64,000 nucleotides of DNA from Purpureocillium takamizusanense (Eukaryota > Ascomycota > Sordariomycetes > Hypocreales > Ophiocordycipitaceae): contig NC_063068.1 in the NCBI RefSeq assembly GCF_022605165.1, positions 2,666,001 to 2,730,000 on the forward strand, read 5' to 3'. How positions within the stretch are numbered: position 1 is the stretch's first letter; each line of letters opens with the position of its first letter. Shown in pieces: positions 1 to 11,060 of this stretch. The notes under the pieces were generated by a model, which worked only from the letters and a program-made list of their open reading frames with translations, made no database searches and had not been told where the DNA came from. A program made the position numbers and the translations under genes.

Positions 1-409
1 TTCTCGAACCAGTACAGCCGAAGAAAGACGACGCACGAGTGCATGGTGATAGGATTAGAAACCATGGCAAACAGGTAGATCATACCCTGCTGAAAACCAT
101 TGAGCTTGTTCAGGTCCACCGGATTGAGACCGGCCTGCGTGTTGGCGCCGCTGCCAAACATGAGGGCATCAATGTAAGCTAATTCGCCCCGGCCCGAGGC
201 GTATATTGCTATTGAAGCGATAATTGTTGCCGCGATGATCCAGAAATCTATTGGCGAGGGGTAAGCAAGTGTCAGAAGCCTGGTAGAGATGGTAGCGGGA
301 GTCACTGACAGTGAACTGAGATGAAGTTGAAGTGCGGCTTCTTCGAAAAACATGCGGGCTTGAGAGCGAGCAGCTGCGCCCAAAGAAACTTGCGTGCGCC
401 TTCCAGCAT
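1..409 (-). CDS. trk1: TRK-type potassium transporter, N-terminal part (cut by window edge)
   Basis: Plasma-membrane K+ uptake protein of the fungal TRK family; only the first 116 or so residues lie in the window. Exon 1 is 310-409 and encodes MLEGARKF... ending FNFISVH; an intron at 248-309 (GTCAGT...AATAG) is followed by exon 2 (247 to 1), which reads YFWIIAATII and then YIDALMFGSGANTQAGLNPVD. That last motif is the first pore-loop region of TRK proteins (family YIDALFFASGAxTQSGLN). Two membrane segments are visible before the truncation at YWFE. The start at 409 was chosen because it gives the usual short cytoplasmic N-terminus; an upstream in-frame ATG at 556 would add 49 residues with no family resemblance. 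The family assignment is firm from the motif; the exact start is less certain. Confidence 0.88.
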
Positions 410-1284
410 GGCTGCTGATGTTCCGTTGAGGCGGGGTATTAGCTGAGGGTACGGCGTATGAGGGCTTCGGTCGGGTCTTTTATTGTTGTTTGAAAGGATC
501 AAGGTCGTCTTTTTATGTCTCGTGAGTATCTGACGATACACAACCTCAAAAGGCAAATGGTGCGTGCAAGCGATGATGGCGTTTCTTGGTCTTTGTTGTC
601 ATTCACAAGTGAGTCCAGGCGAGGAACATCACAGGTAGGACTGGGGACACGACAAGCATGGTGGTGTGACGAAGTTGCTGGAGGTACGACGAATAGCGGC
701 AAGACGAGCAAGTTGACGCGACAGGTCGTAAAACCTCCCGTGAGAGAGTTTCTGCAGGTGCAAGTCAGAGTTCGTACGCCCAGCACTCAGGATCCCGTAG
801 CCTTTGGAGTTGCTGCTGCTGCTTCTGCTGCTGAGGATGTTGGCTGCGCCGGGGTTTGTGTGGGAGGCAGCCAACGAGGGCGGGTTGGTGTCGAGCAGCA
901 GTTATCGTCGTATTATGTGCGATGCGAAGAGTGACTATCTCAATGACTCGGCGAGTTGACGGGGAATGTACGATAAAAAAGGCACAAAGGGCCGCGTTGT
1001 CGTGTGGCCTATAGGCTCTCCGTGCGCGGATCCGGGGCCAGTGCTCTCCTCGGAGTCCAATGGCGGTGGTGTCTGTGCCCGGTGGCAGACACTAGTAAGG
1101 CAGTTTCCCAGACGGGCAGAGGGCAAGGGATCTGGTCGAATCGAACAGCCAGGATAGCGGTACGTTGCAGAACCCTGGCCGCAGCAGGGTGACACAAGGC
1201 CAAGGGCACAGGAATGGACGGCGTCTGCAGTATGAGAACCGCGCAAGACCGAGACCTGGCGACGGTGCAATGGCGGACAGAGGT

Positions 1285-1308
1285 ATGGATGGATGGATGG
1301 ATGGATGG
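1285..1308. repeat. ATGG tetranucleotide microsatellite, six copies
   Basis: Six perfect tandem copies of ATGG are visible, with further imperfect GGAT repeats at 2141-2176. The tract is outside any supported gene. Confidence 0.9.
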
Positions 1309-3266
1309 AGACGACGCCGCGGCGGTGGTGGAGGGATGAAGGAGACGACCGAAGTGGCTCCTAGCGGCCACGGCAGCAATGACGACGGGACGGAATGTTT
1401 GTGCCTCTCGGATAATGCGTCCGACGAGGGTCTTCGCCTGTCGTCGAGCCGACGAGTGAACGGAGCGGCGGTTCGCCTTTCAGATGGCCGCTGCGCTGCG
1501 CTTTGGTGGCTCGAGTCAAGGCGGCCAGCAGCGGTATCGTTCGTTTCGGTGTCGCCTTGTCTCCGTCGCGTGGTGCGGCACACCTGGTCAGTGCTGGCAA
1601 CGGTCAAAGGGGACCAGGACCCTCCGTGTGCCGGAGCGCGCGGCCCGACCGGACGGGGTCTCGGGCGGCCCGCGAAGTTTGTGCCGCCGTCGTCAAAGGC
1701 GGAGCAAGCGGTCCCTCGACGCAGGGAGAGAAGGCTGCGCAATCAAAGAATCGGACGGAGTGTCTGTCCTGCTACCGCCGACCGAGGCAGGGCCGCGGGC
1801 CTTGTTGGGGGTGTGGGTGGGTGGTGTCGCCGCCGCGAAAGTGTCGTTCGTCAGATCGCACAGATGTCTTGGCGGACGTGAGGGTGAGGTGAGGACCGAA
1901 AAAGGTGAGGGTCTCGGCGGCGAGGGGCAGGATACGAGCAAGTTTAATACGCGAGGCGCGCTTTGCGATTGCGGCTTTTACAGGTCGGAGGAGAGAGAGG
2001 CTTTGGGGAAAAGCCCGTCATCAAAGCGGGTGATGAAGCGGAAGGCAAAAAGCATCCCGAGGATGAGGAAGGGGGGCGGCGGCGTCTGTCCACCCACCAC
2101 CGTAGCTTCCAATCGCGGCAGCGCAGCGCGGCGCAAGTCAGGCATGGATGGATTGGATGGATCCATGATGGGATGGGATTAAAGGGAAGGGCCAGGCGAC
2201 GCCACCTTCCCTAGCCCAAGGTGCTGACTCCCGTCTGCGTAAGGTAAGGTACTCACTTCTCTGGCCCATCGACACGCATTACGTCGACGTCAGGACTGCA
2301 AGTCCCACGCCGCCGCGAGCAGCGCCAGATTTGCATCGCCAACCCCGATGGCGACTAGCAGTAAGGTAACTATGCTATAGGTACTTAGCCGCTACGCAGC
2401 CACGGCTGTCTGCCCACTCATCACTCAAACGTCCCTTAGGTACCTACCTAGAAGCCCTAAGAAGTACACTCAACAACAACAATTACAACAACACCTCGCT
2501 GCACGGGCGGGACTCCCTGCAATCATCACCAATACCCGCACAGCCATGGATCTGCTGCAGGACCCGAGAGACCTGGTGACAATCTTTACTCCTGGCAGCA
2601 GAGACAGCCGGTGGCCGGTGGCGCCAGGGACACCCACTGTGGCTCACCGAGCACAGCCCCAGTGAAACATGTTACCTCGGAACCTTTCCAGTGGGCTTCT
2701 AGGCCCTGTCCTGTTACCCTAACATGCCTAATGACAAGCTGTCTCGATTCTGCAGCAGGGGGAAAGGGGGGGTGGGTGGTGGGGAGGCTTGGGAGGGCTG
2801 GTCCGCCGGGGCAAACCGCGTGCTGAGGACCACCCACCGTGTGGAGCTTCCCGGCGCAGCGCGCTGGACGCTGGCGGCTTTGCCAGATGCCAAGAGATGG
2901 CACCGCACGTCAGCTCTGGCAAATGCCGTTGTAATGCCTGCCATTTTCATGCAATTCGGAAACCAACCGCTGCATGCCTTATTTTGACGTCGCCGCGCCG
3001 TGGGTTTCAGCCCGGCAGGTAATTAGCACCTGCCGCAGTCGCAACGGTCGGACCGCCCACTGGCCAGAGGTATATGGCCCGTTGGAGGTACGGACAGTAT
3101 CTACTACCTCGTAGGTACCTAAGCAGCTGTGGTTAAAACTTCGTGCACTATAGTACCTCGCAGTGAGTGTGAAATGGCTGCAATCTAATGCTGTTTGCGA
3201 CGGCCTCCCGCCGAGTCAGTCAGTCGACTGTAGACGGCAGGCGACACAGACAGACACACAGGCAGG

Positions 3267-3284
3267 TTAGTACCTAGGTACTAA
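3267..3284. repeat. 18-bp perfect palindrome centred on CCTAGG
   Basis: TTAGTACCTAGGTACTAA equals its own reverse complement. Its 16-bp core recurs exactly at 41065-41080, and related TAGGTACCTA palindromes lie at 2437-2446 and 3112-3121. No function is assigned. Confidence 0.9.
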
Positions 3285-4358
3285 CGTACTAAGGTAGATG
3301 CGATGGGGAGAAAGCTCTCGCCCCTCGCAGCACTTCACCGCGCCCCGTCCTTTCCACTGCCCTCGCACAGCCATCTACCAATGCAGGACTGCCGCGCTGT
3401 GCGCCTCGCGCCCGCACATGCAGGTGATCACCATGCCTGGCGCCAACACAACCCTCCAATCGACTCGACTCGACTCGACGGACGTACAACCCCCGGCGCA
3501 TGTCATGTACGAATCCAATCAATCCCGTGTTTAGATTTGTGTGTATGCACATGCGTGCACATGTGCGTGCGCCTTGCAAATCCTGGCTGGCAGTCCTGTA
3601 CATGAGCTGCCTTAGTACTAACCAAAGGTACGAATTACTACAGCTTGTACAGAGGTAGCTGCACACACACGCCGCCGCTTGTTACACTGCCCCCAAAACA
3701 ACCCGTCGCATCCCGCCCGTCCACCACCGCGACGTCATGTCACGAGCCGCATCATGCGGCATCCCGTCTGGTGCGTGAACGACAGACAGCCATGTCCTGG
3801 TTGCGCCCGCTGCCACGTTTCACCCCAATATGCTTCCGGAAGCCGAGCCCGCCGATCGCCTTGTCTGATTCGAGCTCCCCCACGGTCTGTCCTCGTGTCC
3901 CGCCAACGACATTCTACAGCGGCAGCCTTATCATCACGCTCGCCGAACCACATCCATTCGCAGGCGCTTCTGCTTAGCTTTCTTATGCACAGCCAGCATG
4001 GCCAGCTCCAACGGCTGCGCCCATCACCTGAAGAGCCTCGGCGCACACTGATCGATGAGCTCACCGACGATCACTCGTTCATCACAAGCGCGCCCGCCCA
4101 GACGCCTTTGTGCTCGTCACGCCACCTGCGATCCAATGCGTGACTCACTCATCGATCGAGCTCCGCGCTACGGCAGCGCCGCGTAGTCCATTTCAACTAC
4201 TCAGTCTTACGAAGCTCGCCCGCTGGTAACGCACCATGTATCATTCTATTACAGCCCTTGCCATTGAACGCCAGATTTCGAGTGTATCCATCGCTGCCAA
4301 ACGCCGTCCCCACGGGAAGGAAAACCCCCCTCCCAAATAATCATACGTGCATCGTGAG

Positions 4359-6848
4359 TTACTTGGCAGCCGCCCGACGCGCGTTCTCCCGCCCAATCTT
4401 TTTGAAAAATGCACTGCTGTCCTTGCCATTCTTCTTCTTGAGCGACTGGTTGACCCTCTTGTTCTGCTCAATGTAAGCCATGTCCTGCCCGCCGCTAAGC
4501 TCGCCCAACGTCCCCGCCGTGCGCCGCGCCTTCTTCTTCTTGCGCCCCATCGTGCCGCTGTGGAAGAGGTCATCCGTCGGATCCTCATCTTCCATCGACT
4601 CATTCTCCACCAGTACCTTTTGCAGAAGCTCTCGCCGCTCGCTTGCCGTGGCAAAGGCTAGGCCGGGCGTCTTTTCTATGTTGGCAAGTTGGGTGATGAC
4701 TTTGAAAGCGTACCCCTGATCCACGAGGAACGCCTGTCGCTTCGACGAAAAGTACATTTCCTGCGTATCTTTCGACACCAGAGAGTAGAAGAAGGCGTTG
4801 AATCCTTCGTCATTCCTACGCTTCGCTCGAAGGATCCGCCCAAGCCTCTGTGCCTCCTGACGCCGAGAACCGTAGTGGGACGAGATCTGGATCAAGCACG
4901 TAGCTTCCGGCAGGTCGAGGGACGTGTCTCCAATCTTGGATAGAAACAGCGTATTGACCTGTGGGTTGTGTTGAAAGTTCTCCAGTACTTGCAGTCGCTC
5001 CGCTTGGCCGGTGCTGCCGTAGATGAAGGCCTTGCCGAGTTTTAAAGCGTAGGCCTTGAGGGCGTAGACGTTGTCGGAAAATACAATGATCTTATCGCCC
5101 CTCGACTCGTGGTAGTTGATCAAGTACTGACAAGCCTGAAACTTGCGCGGGTTCATGATGTAAAGCAGATTCTTCTTGCGCGAAGGAGCTCGCAGATACT
5201 CGTCGTAGAACTCGGTGGGCATCGGACACCACACCTCGGCGCACTGCACCCTCGCGATGTGGCCCTGTTTTGACAGCTCCATCCAGTTCGCCTCAAAGAG
5301 CTTCGGCCCGATGAGGAAGTTGAGATCTGAAATCTTGTCGTCCTCTCGCAGTAGTGTAGCCGTAAGTCCCAGCTTGGAATGCGTCTTGATCGACGATGTG
5401 ACTTTTCGGAAGATGTTCGCGGGCACAACATGGACCTCGTCGAGAAGCATGAGGCCCCATTCGCGGCCAGTCAGGAACTTCATCATCTTCTCGGCGTCGT
5501 AGGACCGTGCTCGAGACTGGGTCACCATGGAGTACGTCGTCACAATGATGCCCGTGCTACCCGTGAAGACAGATCCTTTCGAGTCCGAGGTGAAAGCGAC
5601 AATATCGTCGGGATTGATGTTGGACCACTTCAAAAACTCTTGCCGCCACTGGACAACGGACATGGAGCTGGTACAAAGAACTATCACGCCCTTCTTGATC
5701 GTGCAGGCAGCCGTAATGCCCACAAGCGTCTTGCCAGCGCCACAAGGCAAAACGATCAAGCCGCTCTTTGCTCGACCGTTGCCAAACATCTTGCTAAGAC
5801 TCTTTTCCTGATATGGACGAATTTGAGTGCCTGGCTTGAGATCGATATCCAGGTTTGCGTTGGCCTCATCTCTCCGGAAGTCATACTCTTCTAACACTGG
5901 GAAACCCAGGTTAAGGCACTCCTTCTGGACGGTTTCCACGTCCTTGTCGGCAATTTCGAATGAATGAGTCACTTCCTGATCATCGTCGTCTTCCTCATCA
6001 TCGAGGGTTGCGAGCACGTCACCCTCCTGGGCTTTTTGCCCGTCCTGCGGTTGCTGTTCCCCGGCCCCCTGCTGCAGCCCGTTGGCTTGCTTGGCGCCTG
6101 CAGCGTTCTTTGTTCCAGGGATAACGAGTCCACCAATCTTGGGAGCGGCTGACGTGGTAATCTCTTCAGTTCCCTGAACTCGAAGAGGCCCAATCTTGGG
6201 GTTCTTGAGCAACATCTGCAACATGTTGGGGTCCGGGCTCTCCACGTAATACTTCGTGTTCTTCAAGACGAGTTTCACTTTGCCATAGCTTTGCGTGCAG
6301 CTATTTATGAAGTCTCGGATCTCGTCTGGCAGGGGCGTCTTGAGGAAGCGCTCGAGGGTGTTGATGATGTCGTGTGGCGACAAGCCGACCGAAACGGCCG
6401 CATAAAGGCTGTGCGTCGTGAGGTCGTATTCGTGCATAAACGTCGGTCGTGACTGAGGTTCGGCGATGGTAATGAGAAAGTCCTGAGCCTGCTCTGCCAG
6501 CGGGTTAAAGCTCTCCAGAATGATGCGTCCCTTCTTGGGATCGATCCACAGCGGGCGGTTCTGATGGTCTTTCTTGAGGTCAAGATACGAGAAGTCATTC
6601 TGACCAAAGATGTGGTAGAGCGGCTCCCGGATAGCATGCTTCTTCTGATACTTCTCGAGTGAGAACTGGTCAATGTTCTTCTCAATATCACGCTCGAGCA
6701 CCTCATCGACCGGCATATCGTCGTCATCTGGCTCGTCCGCGCTTTCGAGGCTTCGTGGAGTGGCCGCCCCAGGAGTCGACATGCGAGACGACCGCCCTGC
6801 CTTTGCGCCGCCCTGGACGGCGGGCGCAGCCTTCCTCTTCGGCGGCAT
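4359..6848 (-). CDS. ssl2: TFIIH 3'-5' DNA helicase/translocase subunit XPB (Ssl2/Rad25)
   Basis: Single-exon gene of 829 codons, close to yeast Ssl2 length. The protein is the XPB ATPase of TFIIH, which opens promoters for RNA polymerase II and unwinds DNA in nucleotide excision repair. Visible features: a basic nuclear-type N-terminus (MPPKRKAAP); the damage-recognition-like N-terminal domain; an acidic insert near residue 290; Walker A CGAGKT around residues 368-374; the Walker B variant DEVH at 470-473 that is diagnostic of XPB; the R-E-D motif inside LLREDDK; helicase motif [16 protein letters not shown]; and a basic C-terminus. The start ATG at 6848 begins the conserved MPPKRK sequence and lies 334 bp from the divergent CHY-protein gene. 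No introns are needed. Identification is very secure. Confidence 0.97.
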   Translation of the reverse strand: MPPKRKAAPAVQGGAKAGRSSRMSTPGAATPRSLESADEPDDDDMPVDEVLERDIEKNIDQFSLEKYQKKHAIREPLYHIFGQNDFSYLDLKKDHQNRPLWIDPKKGRIILESFNPLAEQAQDFLITIAEPQSRPTFMHEYDLTTHSLYAAVSVGLSPHDIINTLERFLKTPLPDEIRDFINSCTQSYGKVKLVLKNTKYYVESPDPNMLQMLLKNPKIGPLRVQGTEEITTSAAPKIGGLVIPGTKNAAGAKQANGLQQGAGEQQPQDGQKAQEGDVLATLDDEEDDDDQEVTHSFEIADKDVETVQKECLNLGFPVLEEYDFRRDEANANLDIDLKPGTQIRPYQEKSLSKMFGNGRAKSGLIVLPCGAGKTLVGITAACTIKKGVIVLCTSSMSVVQWRQEFLKWSNINPDDIVAFTSDSKGSVFTGSTGIIVTTYSMVTQSRARSYDAEKMMKFLTGREWGLMLLDEVHVVPANIFRKVTSSIKTHSKLGLTATLLREDDKISDLNFLIGPKLFEANWMELSKQGHIARVQCAEVWCPMPTEFYDEYLRAPSRKKNLLYIMNPRKFQACQYLINYHESRGDKIIVFSDNVYALKAYALKLGKAFIYGSTGQAERLQVLENFQHNPQVNTLFLSKIGDTSLDLPEATCLIQISSHYGSRRQEAQRLGRILRAKRRNDEGFNAFFYSLVSKDTQEMYFSSKRQAFLVDQGYAFKVITQLANIEKTPGLAFATASERRELLQKVLVENESMEDEDPTDDLFHSGTMGRKKKKARRTAGTLGELSGGQDMAYIEQNKRVNQSLKKKNGKDSSAFFKKIGRENARRAAAK

Positions 6849-7182
6849 CGTGTCGTTGGCCGGCCGCAGATTCTCGAGGTACGGAGTGTGAGAGGCGAAG
6901 TTGTGTCGACCGTGAATGGCACAGATGCCGTCACTTTCTACAAAGTGCTGACTAACTACGCTGACTTTACATTGAAACCACCAACACCGCCCGAGCTTCA
7001 GGCAGTTCGCCCCACCGGAATAATGATTGCCGGCCCCTGGAGCTCACCCCGCCAAACTGACCCGATTTCAAGGCATTCTTCAGAGTGCCTCCATCCGACC
7101 CCGAGCCAGGTCTCGTGCTTCACACAACATCCCAACCTCACGTCAGCCACATTCTTGACACGCTCGCGTTAGTCACAAAACA
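6849..7182. promoter_or_regulatory. Divergent intergenic region between XPB and CHY zinc-finger genes
   Basis: A 334-bp spacer separates two start codons pointing away from each other, so it must hold both promoters and both 5' leaders. No TATA box or other defined site is obvious. Confidence 0.5.
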
Positions 7183-7674
7183 ATGTGGTAGGTTTTCTCG
7201 GTTTCTCAAGTTTACAAGACAGCATTTTGACCCTCCTTCCAGCAAGCACATCCTCAACGCCCAGGTCGCGATTCGATCTCCTTGCTGTACGTCTCTTCGC
7301 CATTGCGCCTCCTGACCACCATCCCGAGCCATCCCTCTGAGTCTTAAGTCTTAGGCCGCAAGTGGTTCGACTGCGCCGAATGTCACGCCGAGCAGGAGAA
7401 CCATTCTTTGATGCAGTCTATGGAAATGGTGTTTGCCTGCAAAAAGTGCCGAAAGGTCTTCCGTAAGGACGCGCAGCAATTTGAGGAAAGCGACGAGTAC
7501 TGCCCGCACTGCGACAACCATTTTGTTATCGAGGCAAAAACACCCCAGGCTGCCCTCTCGGTCGAGAGCGACGACGTACGCGTCAACAACAAGATGCTCA
7601 AGGACGAGCGAACGAGGCAACAGAAGTTGAGGAGCATTTTCGACCCAGACGAGGAGGCGGATAAGCTAGGTTGA
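7183..7674 (+). CDS. hot13: CHY-type zinc-finger protein, Hot13-like
   Basis: Encodes about 122 residues. In yeast, Hot13 helps the mitochondrial intermembrane-space import system (Mia40, small Tim proteins) by handling zinc; that role here is inferred from family. Three exons: 7183-7187 (only ATG plus two bases), 7243-7286 and 7355-7674, joined by introns 7188-7242 (GTAGGT...CCAG) and 7287-7354 (GTACGT...TTAG). The joined product starts MCKHILNAQV, continues SPCCRKWFDCAECH and then has paired CxxC motifs (ACKKCRKVF, EYCPHCDNHF), the ligand pattern of CHY fingers. The splice choices are forced because they restore the CKH and CCRKWFDC ligands. The tail is charged. Its 3' end faces proteasome alpha4, 188 bp away. 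Confidence 0.86.
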
Positions 7675-7862
7675 AGGGTCGCAGTGACGTGCATTGGATT
7701 TGATGGGAAGCCACGGCGTTCAGAGTTTCAATTTACACCTTGGCCGCGGCCTGCATTGCATCTTCAAGGACAGACATTACACGTGTTGATACAAAAGCGT
7801 TATGAGCAAATGGTTTCCCAAGGTTTCGCGTCACCTCTAAGTGCGTTCGTCTATACGGCCCA

Positions 7863-8875
7863 TCACTCTGCGGGCTCATCCTGGCTTCTCGTCAGGATGG
7901 TGGCACTTCCCGTTCCCGGCGTCCGCCCAGTCTTCTTCTTTGCCGCCTCCTCTTGCTTCTCCTGCTCAATCTCCTTAACGTACCCCTCAATCTCTTCGGT
8001 CGGCAGAATCTCCATGGTCGCGCCTGGGGCCATTAGAGCGATCTCGATGTTCTTGGCACCAGTCTGTACAACTTCAAGAAGGGACTTGATGGCCAGTCGG
8101 ATAGTGGCTTCGCGGTCCATGTCCTCCTTGTAGTTGCGCTCCAGGAACTCGCGAACCGTCTTGCTCGACCGCCCGATGGCGTTTGCTTTCCTGCAAGATC
8201 TTAGCTCATGTCCCCTCCTCTTCTACAGGGAGATAGCCTACCATGCAGAGTAGATACCTGACGGCTCCGTCTGGTAGAGCCGGGGCACCTTGCTGTTGGG
8301 ATCAAAGCCAACGACCAATGTGCTGATGCCAAACGGCCGGACACCACCAGCCTGGGTGTACCGTTGCTGAACACCAGCCACGTACTTGGTGATATAGTCG
8401 ACCGTCACGGGGTCCTCAACGGACAATCGGTGGGATTGGGACTCCAGGCGCGCCTTGTCAACCAGGATGCGGGCGTCAGCGTTGAGGCCGGCAAAGGCCA
8501 GCGCGACGTGATTGTCCAAGACCTGGATCTTGGAAGGAGTGATTCGGGTATCCTGGAGCTTCATTGCCGATCGCTTCTCGCATCCAAGCACAACGATGTC
8601 CTTGCCCTTGACGCCAACAGCGCACGTTCCTGTTCGCTGTGAGTTTCACCGCATCCCAGGGGTCATTTGGAGTTGCGCACCCCGCTTGACGGCCTCGCCG
8701 GCATATTCGACCTGGAAAACGTGGCCATCGGGACTGCAATCCAGTTAGGAGCAAGAATGAGCGCGAATAGATAGGGCTGCGGACCTGAAGACTACCTGCT
8801 GTTAGCATCGCTCAGCTCGCGGTGGTTGGTTAGATAGAGCTTACCCGACAGAGCTCGGTCGTAGCCTGAAGCCAT
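7863..8875 (-). CDS. pre6: 20S proteasome alpha-4 subunit (Pre6/PSMA7 type)
   Basis: Structural alpha-ring subunit of the 20S proteasome, 268 residues. Five exons: 8845-8875, 8785-8791, 8681-8733, 8242-8629 and 7863-8190. The joined N-terminus reads [20 protein letters not shown] then [18 protein letters not shown], the proteasome alpha-type signature; [16 protein letters not shown] and the GVRPFGIS segment follow. Exon 2 is only seven bases (TCTTCAG) and supplies the conserved V-F-S of the signature. Both flanking introns (8734-8784 and 8792-8844) have CTAAC branch sites close to their acceptors. Introns 8630-8680 and 8191-8241 are ordinary. The C-terminal tail is Lys/Glu-rich and slightly extended. 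Assignment to alpha4 rather than another alpha subunit rests on overall resemblance. Confidence 0.92.
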
Positions 8876-9444
8876 GATGAGGGACTGGAAGCAGCTGGCT
8901 ACACTGAATTAATGGTGATTCCGTTGAGTAGAGGCTCCTGCGGCGTGTTGTGTGGACAATCGGGAGTTGCGACGCCAGCGTGATGGTGGTGACAAGATGC
9001 CGCGAAGGAGGCCAAGCCGAGCACTGAGCTTCGTCACGGCGGTAGCCTGCCTGCCGTACCTGCCTGCCACGGGTGGACTGGAGCTGGGTGCGCCAGGGCG
9101 CGCGAGCACGACGGAGAAACGTGGCTGCGGCCCGAGGCACTGTCTGTCTTTGGTGCCCGCACTGTCTCACGCACGGTATGTGCACGTCTTTGTGAGAAAC
9201 GCGACTACTATCCGACGGCAGGGCTGAAGCAATGTTAATTGTCCAATTATCGAGCTTGTCATTATTGACTACCTTGTTGAATTTATTTCTTTTCTGCTGC
9301 GCCATTGCATCCAAAGAGTTCGAACTCTTCCCAGTTTTTGTACCAACAATTCCAAATCCTCGTCATCGGCGGACCGGCCGCCGCATTTCTATTTGTTCGT
9401 GTACAGACATGAGTTTGTTTTACACATTATTCGTGGCATAGACC
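8876..9444. other. Spacer between proteasome alpha4 start and regulator stop
   Basis: Non-coding as far as I can tell. It holds the alpha4 promoter and leader and the 3' UTR of the Zn2Cys6 gene. It becomes AT-richer from about 9225 to 9440, as expected for a 3' UTR. Confidence 0.5.
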
Positions 9445-11060
9445 TTAAAATCGGGCAACTTCAACCCAGCGCTGGCCCTGCAGCACGGTCGCTATGTGTT
9501 GACCTTTCATAGCTAAACGCCTTTTGAACGCTTCCAGCCACAGGATCTCGAGCACACCGTCCTGCGATGTAGCATTAATGTCCTGGTAGAAGTCGAGCGC
9601 AACGGTCATGGGCGCCAGCAGCATATCCGGCTGCGTCGTGCCGTTAAGGGCAGCATCAAGCCCACGACAAATATTGGCAGCGAGGTCCCGGCCATCCTGG
9701 TATTGATTCGGGTCGATTTGAAGACTGGGTGGCAGAGTAGGCCACATGTCGGGATACGCATCAACAACTGGCTGGAAGATGGCGGCGTGAAGGCACTCGA
9801 CGCATCGATGGAATAGAATCTGGGACATCCAGTAATACAACATCATAATGCCCGTCAACCCATCTCGAAAGGTGTAAGGATTTGCGAACGGGATCTCGCC
9901 CCCAGGGCTGCCGAGTTCGTCGGACCAGTAGGGAGGGTGCTGGCCACTCGAGGCAGCCACAACGGCCGCGAACCAATGATGAAACCGGGTCTCGATGGCT
10001 AAGCAGTTATTCAGGAGATCCTGCGCGCTGAGCCGACGCGCCATGGTCGCAGTTAAAGGCAAAATGCGGTCTACCCTGGCAAAAGTTGGCGGAAGACAAA
10101 GCATAATGTCGAAGAGTTGGTCGAGGGGGGACTTTGGATGCTCAGCCCATGGCGTTGAGGTCCACTCTGGGCGAGCCAGGAAGCTCTCTCGACGTCTCAA
10201 AAGAGCAAGGCTGACCTAAAAGGCAGTCAGTCACTATCGCTCTGCGTGCTCTGGTGAGGCGTTTCTGGGGAATTCTCACCGCCAATGGGCGATAAACCCT
10301 CACAAAGTACTGATGATTCGGAAATGAGGTAAAGTGTGCCGCCCCTAGGCTCTCAATGAGACTGCCCTCAGATGCTGAGTCGACGCTTGACGTGGCAAAC
10401 CAGTTTTGCTGCGCCTCTCTCGTCAGTCATCATGGTCAGCTAGACGACAACGCTGGAGTACTGACCTCGAACAAGAAGGCACAATATCCAGATGCTGGGT
10501 CATGGGTGTCGCTACCACCAAAGTTCGCCAGACACGTAAATCTGGCGCTGAAGTCGTTGGCATGAGGATTCGGCTGCAACTCCACGGGGCTGTACACCGA
10601 CAGGGAGATTTCGAAGCCAGCGGCGCCGTCTCTGTCTCGTCCACTGACGCCCTGCAGGTTCGTCTGGAGGGCTGTGAGCAGCACCGAAGCCTCGATGCCG
10701 TGGTTGGAAAGGCGCATGGAGTCGTCCCATGCCGAGGTGAGAGGCTGCACCGGGACGATGTGAGGCCGTACCTCTCCATCGGCCCTAGTCCTGGACGTTT
10801 TGGTCGACGCCGTCTTCTTCGGGTGTGAGGCGACACGGCCCTTGGTCTCTGGGGTGCCGGTGATGAAAACGCGCTCACGCTCATAGCCTCCACATTGCCT
10901 CCCGCTGTTGGCGCAGTTGCTGCAGTATGGCCTCTCGTTACTGCACTGCTGAGCGTGAGCGAAGCGTCCTAGCTGCCGAAAGCCATCGACGGGTGCTCAC
11001 CTTGACCCGCCGCCGGCGGCAGGTCTCGCAACCTTTGTACTTGCCCGGGACGCCAACCAT
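9445..11060 (-). CDS. Zn2Cys6 binuclear-cluster transcription factor
   Basis: Fungal-specific DNA-binding regulator of about 481 residues; target genes unknown. Four exons: 11001-11060, 10466-10945, 10280-10414 and 9445-10215. Residues 11-38 carry the cluster, CETCRRRRVKC joined across intron 1 to SNERPYCSNCANSGRQC, giving C-x2-C-x6-C-x6-C-x2-C-x6-C. The rest resembles the short PTH11/acriflavine-regulator class of fungal TF domains: FLFEAQQNWFATSSVDS, then VRVYRPLAVSLALLRRRESF and a long helical C-terminus without further motifs. Intron 1 is 10946-11000 and ends with a tandem CAGCAG acceptor; introns 2 and 3 are 10415-10465 and 10216-10279. No metabolic cluster surrounds the gene, so its regulon cannot be guessed from context. 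Confidence 0.87.

Larger units (their letters stand above)
410..4358. other. 3.9-kb gene-free stretch upstream of the TRK gene
   Basis: No open frame here resembles a known protein. The longer frames (up to about 240 codons on both strands near 1.1-2.2 kb) overlap one another, are Arg/Gly/Ser-rich and come from high GC. The stretch holds an ATGG tetranucleotide run, several AGGTAC-centred palindromes (2437, 3112, 3267) and GC-rich purine tracts near 1.9-2.1 kb. It should include the TRK promoter and leader and the XPB 3' UTR. Confidence 0.6.

Noticed and set aside
1092..2214. Several frames of 80-240 codons on both strands
   Set aside because: Mutually overlapping, low complexity (one includes the translated ATGG repeat), and none resembles a protein family.
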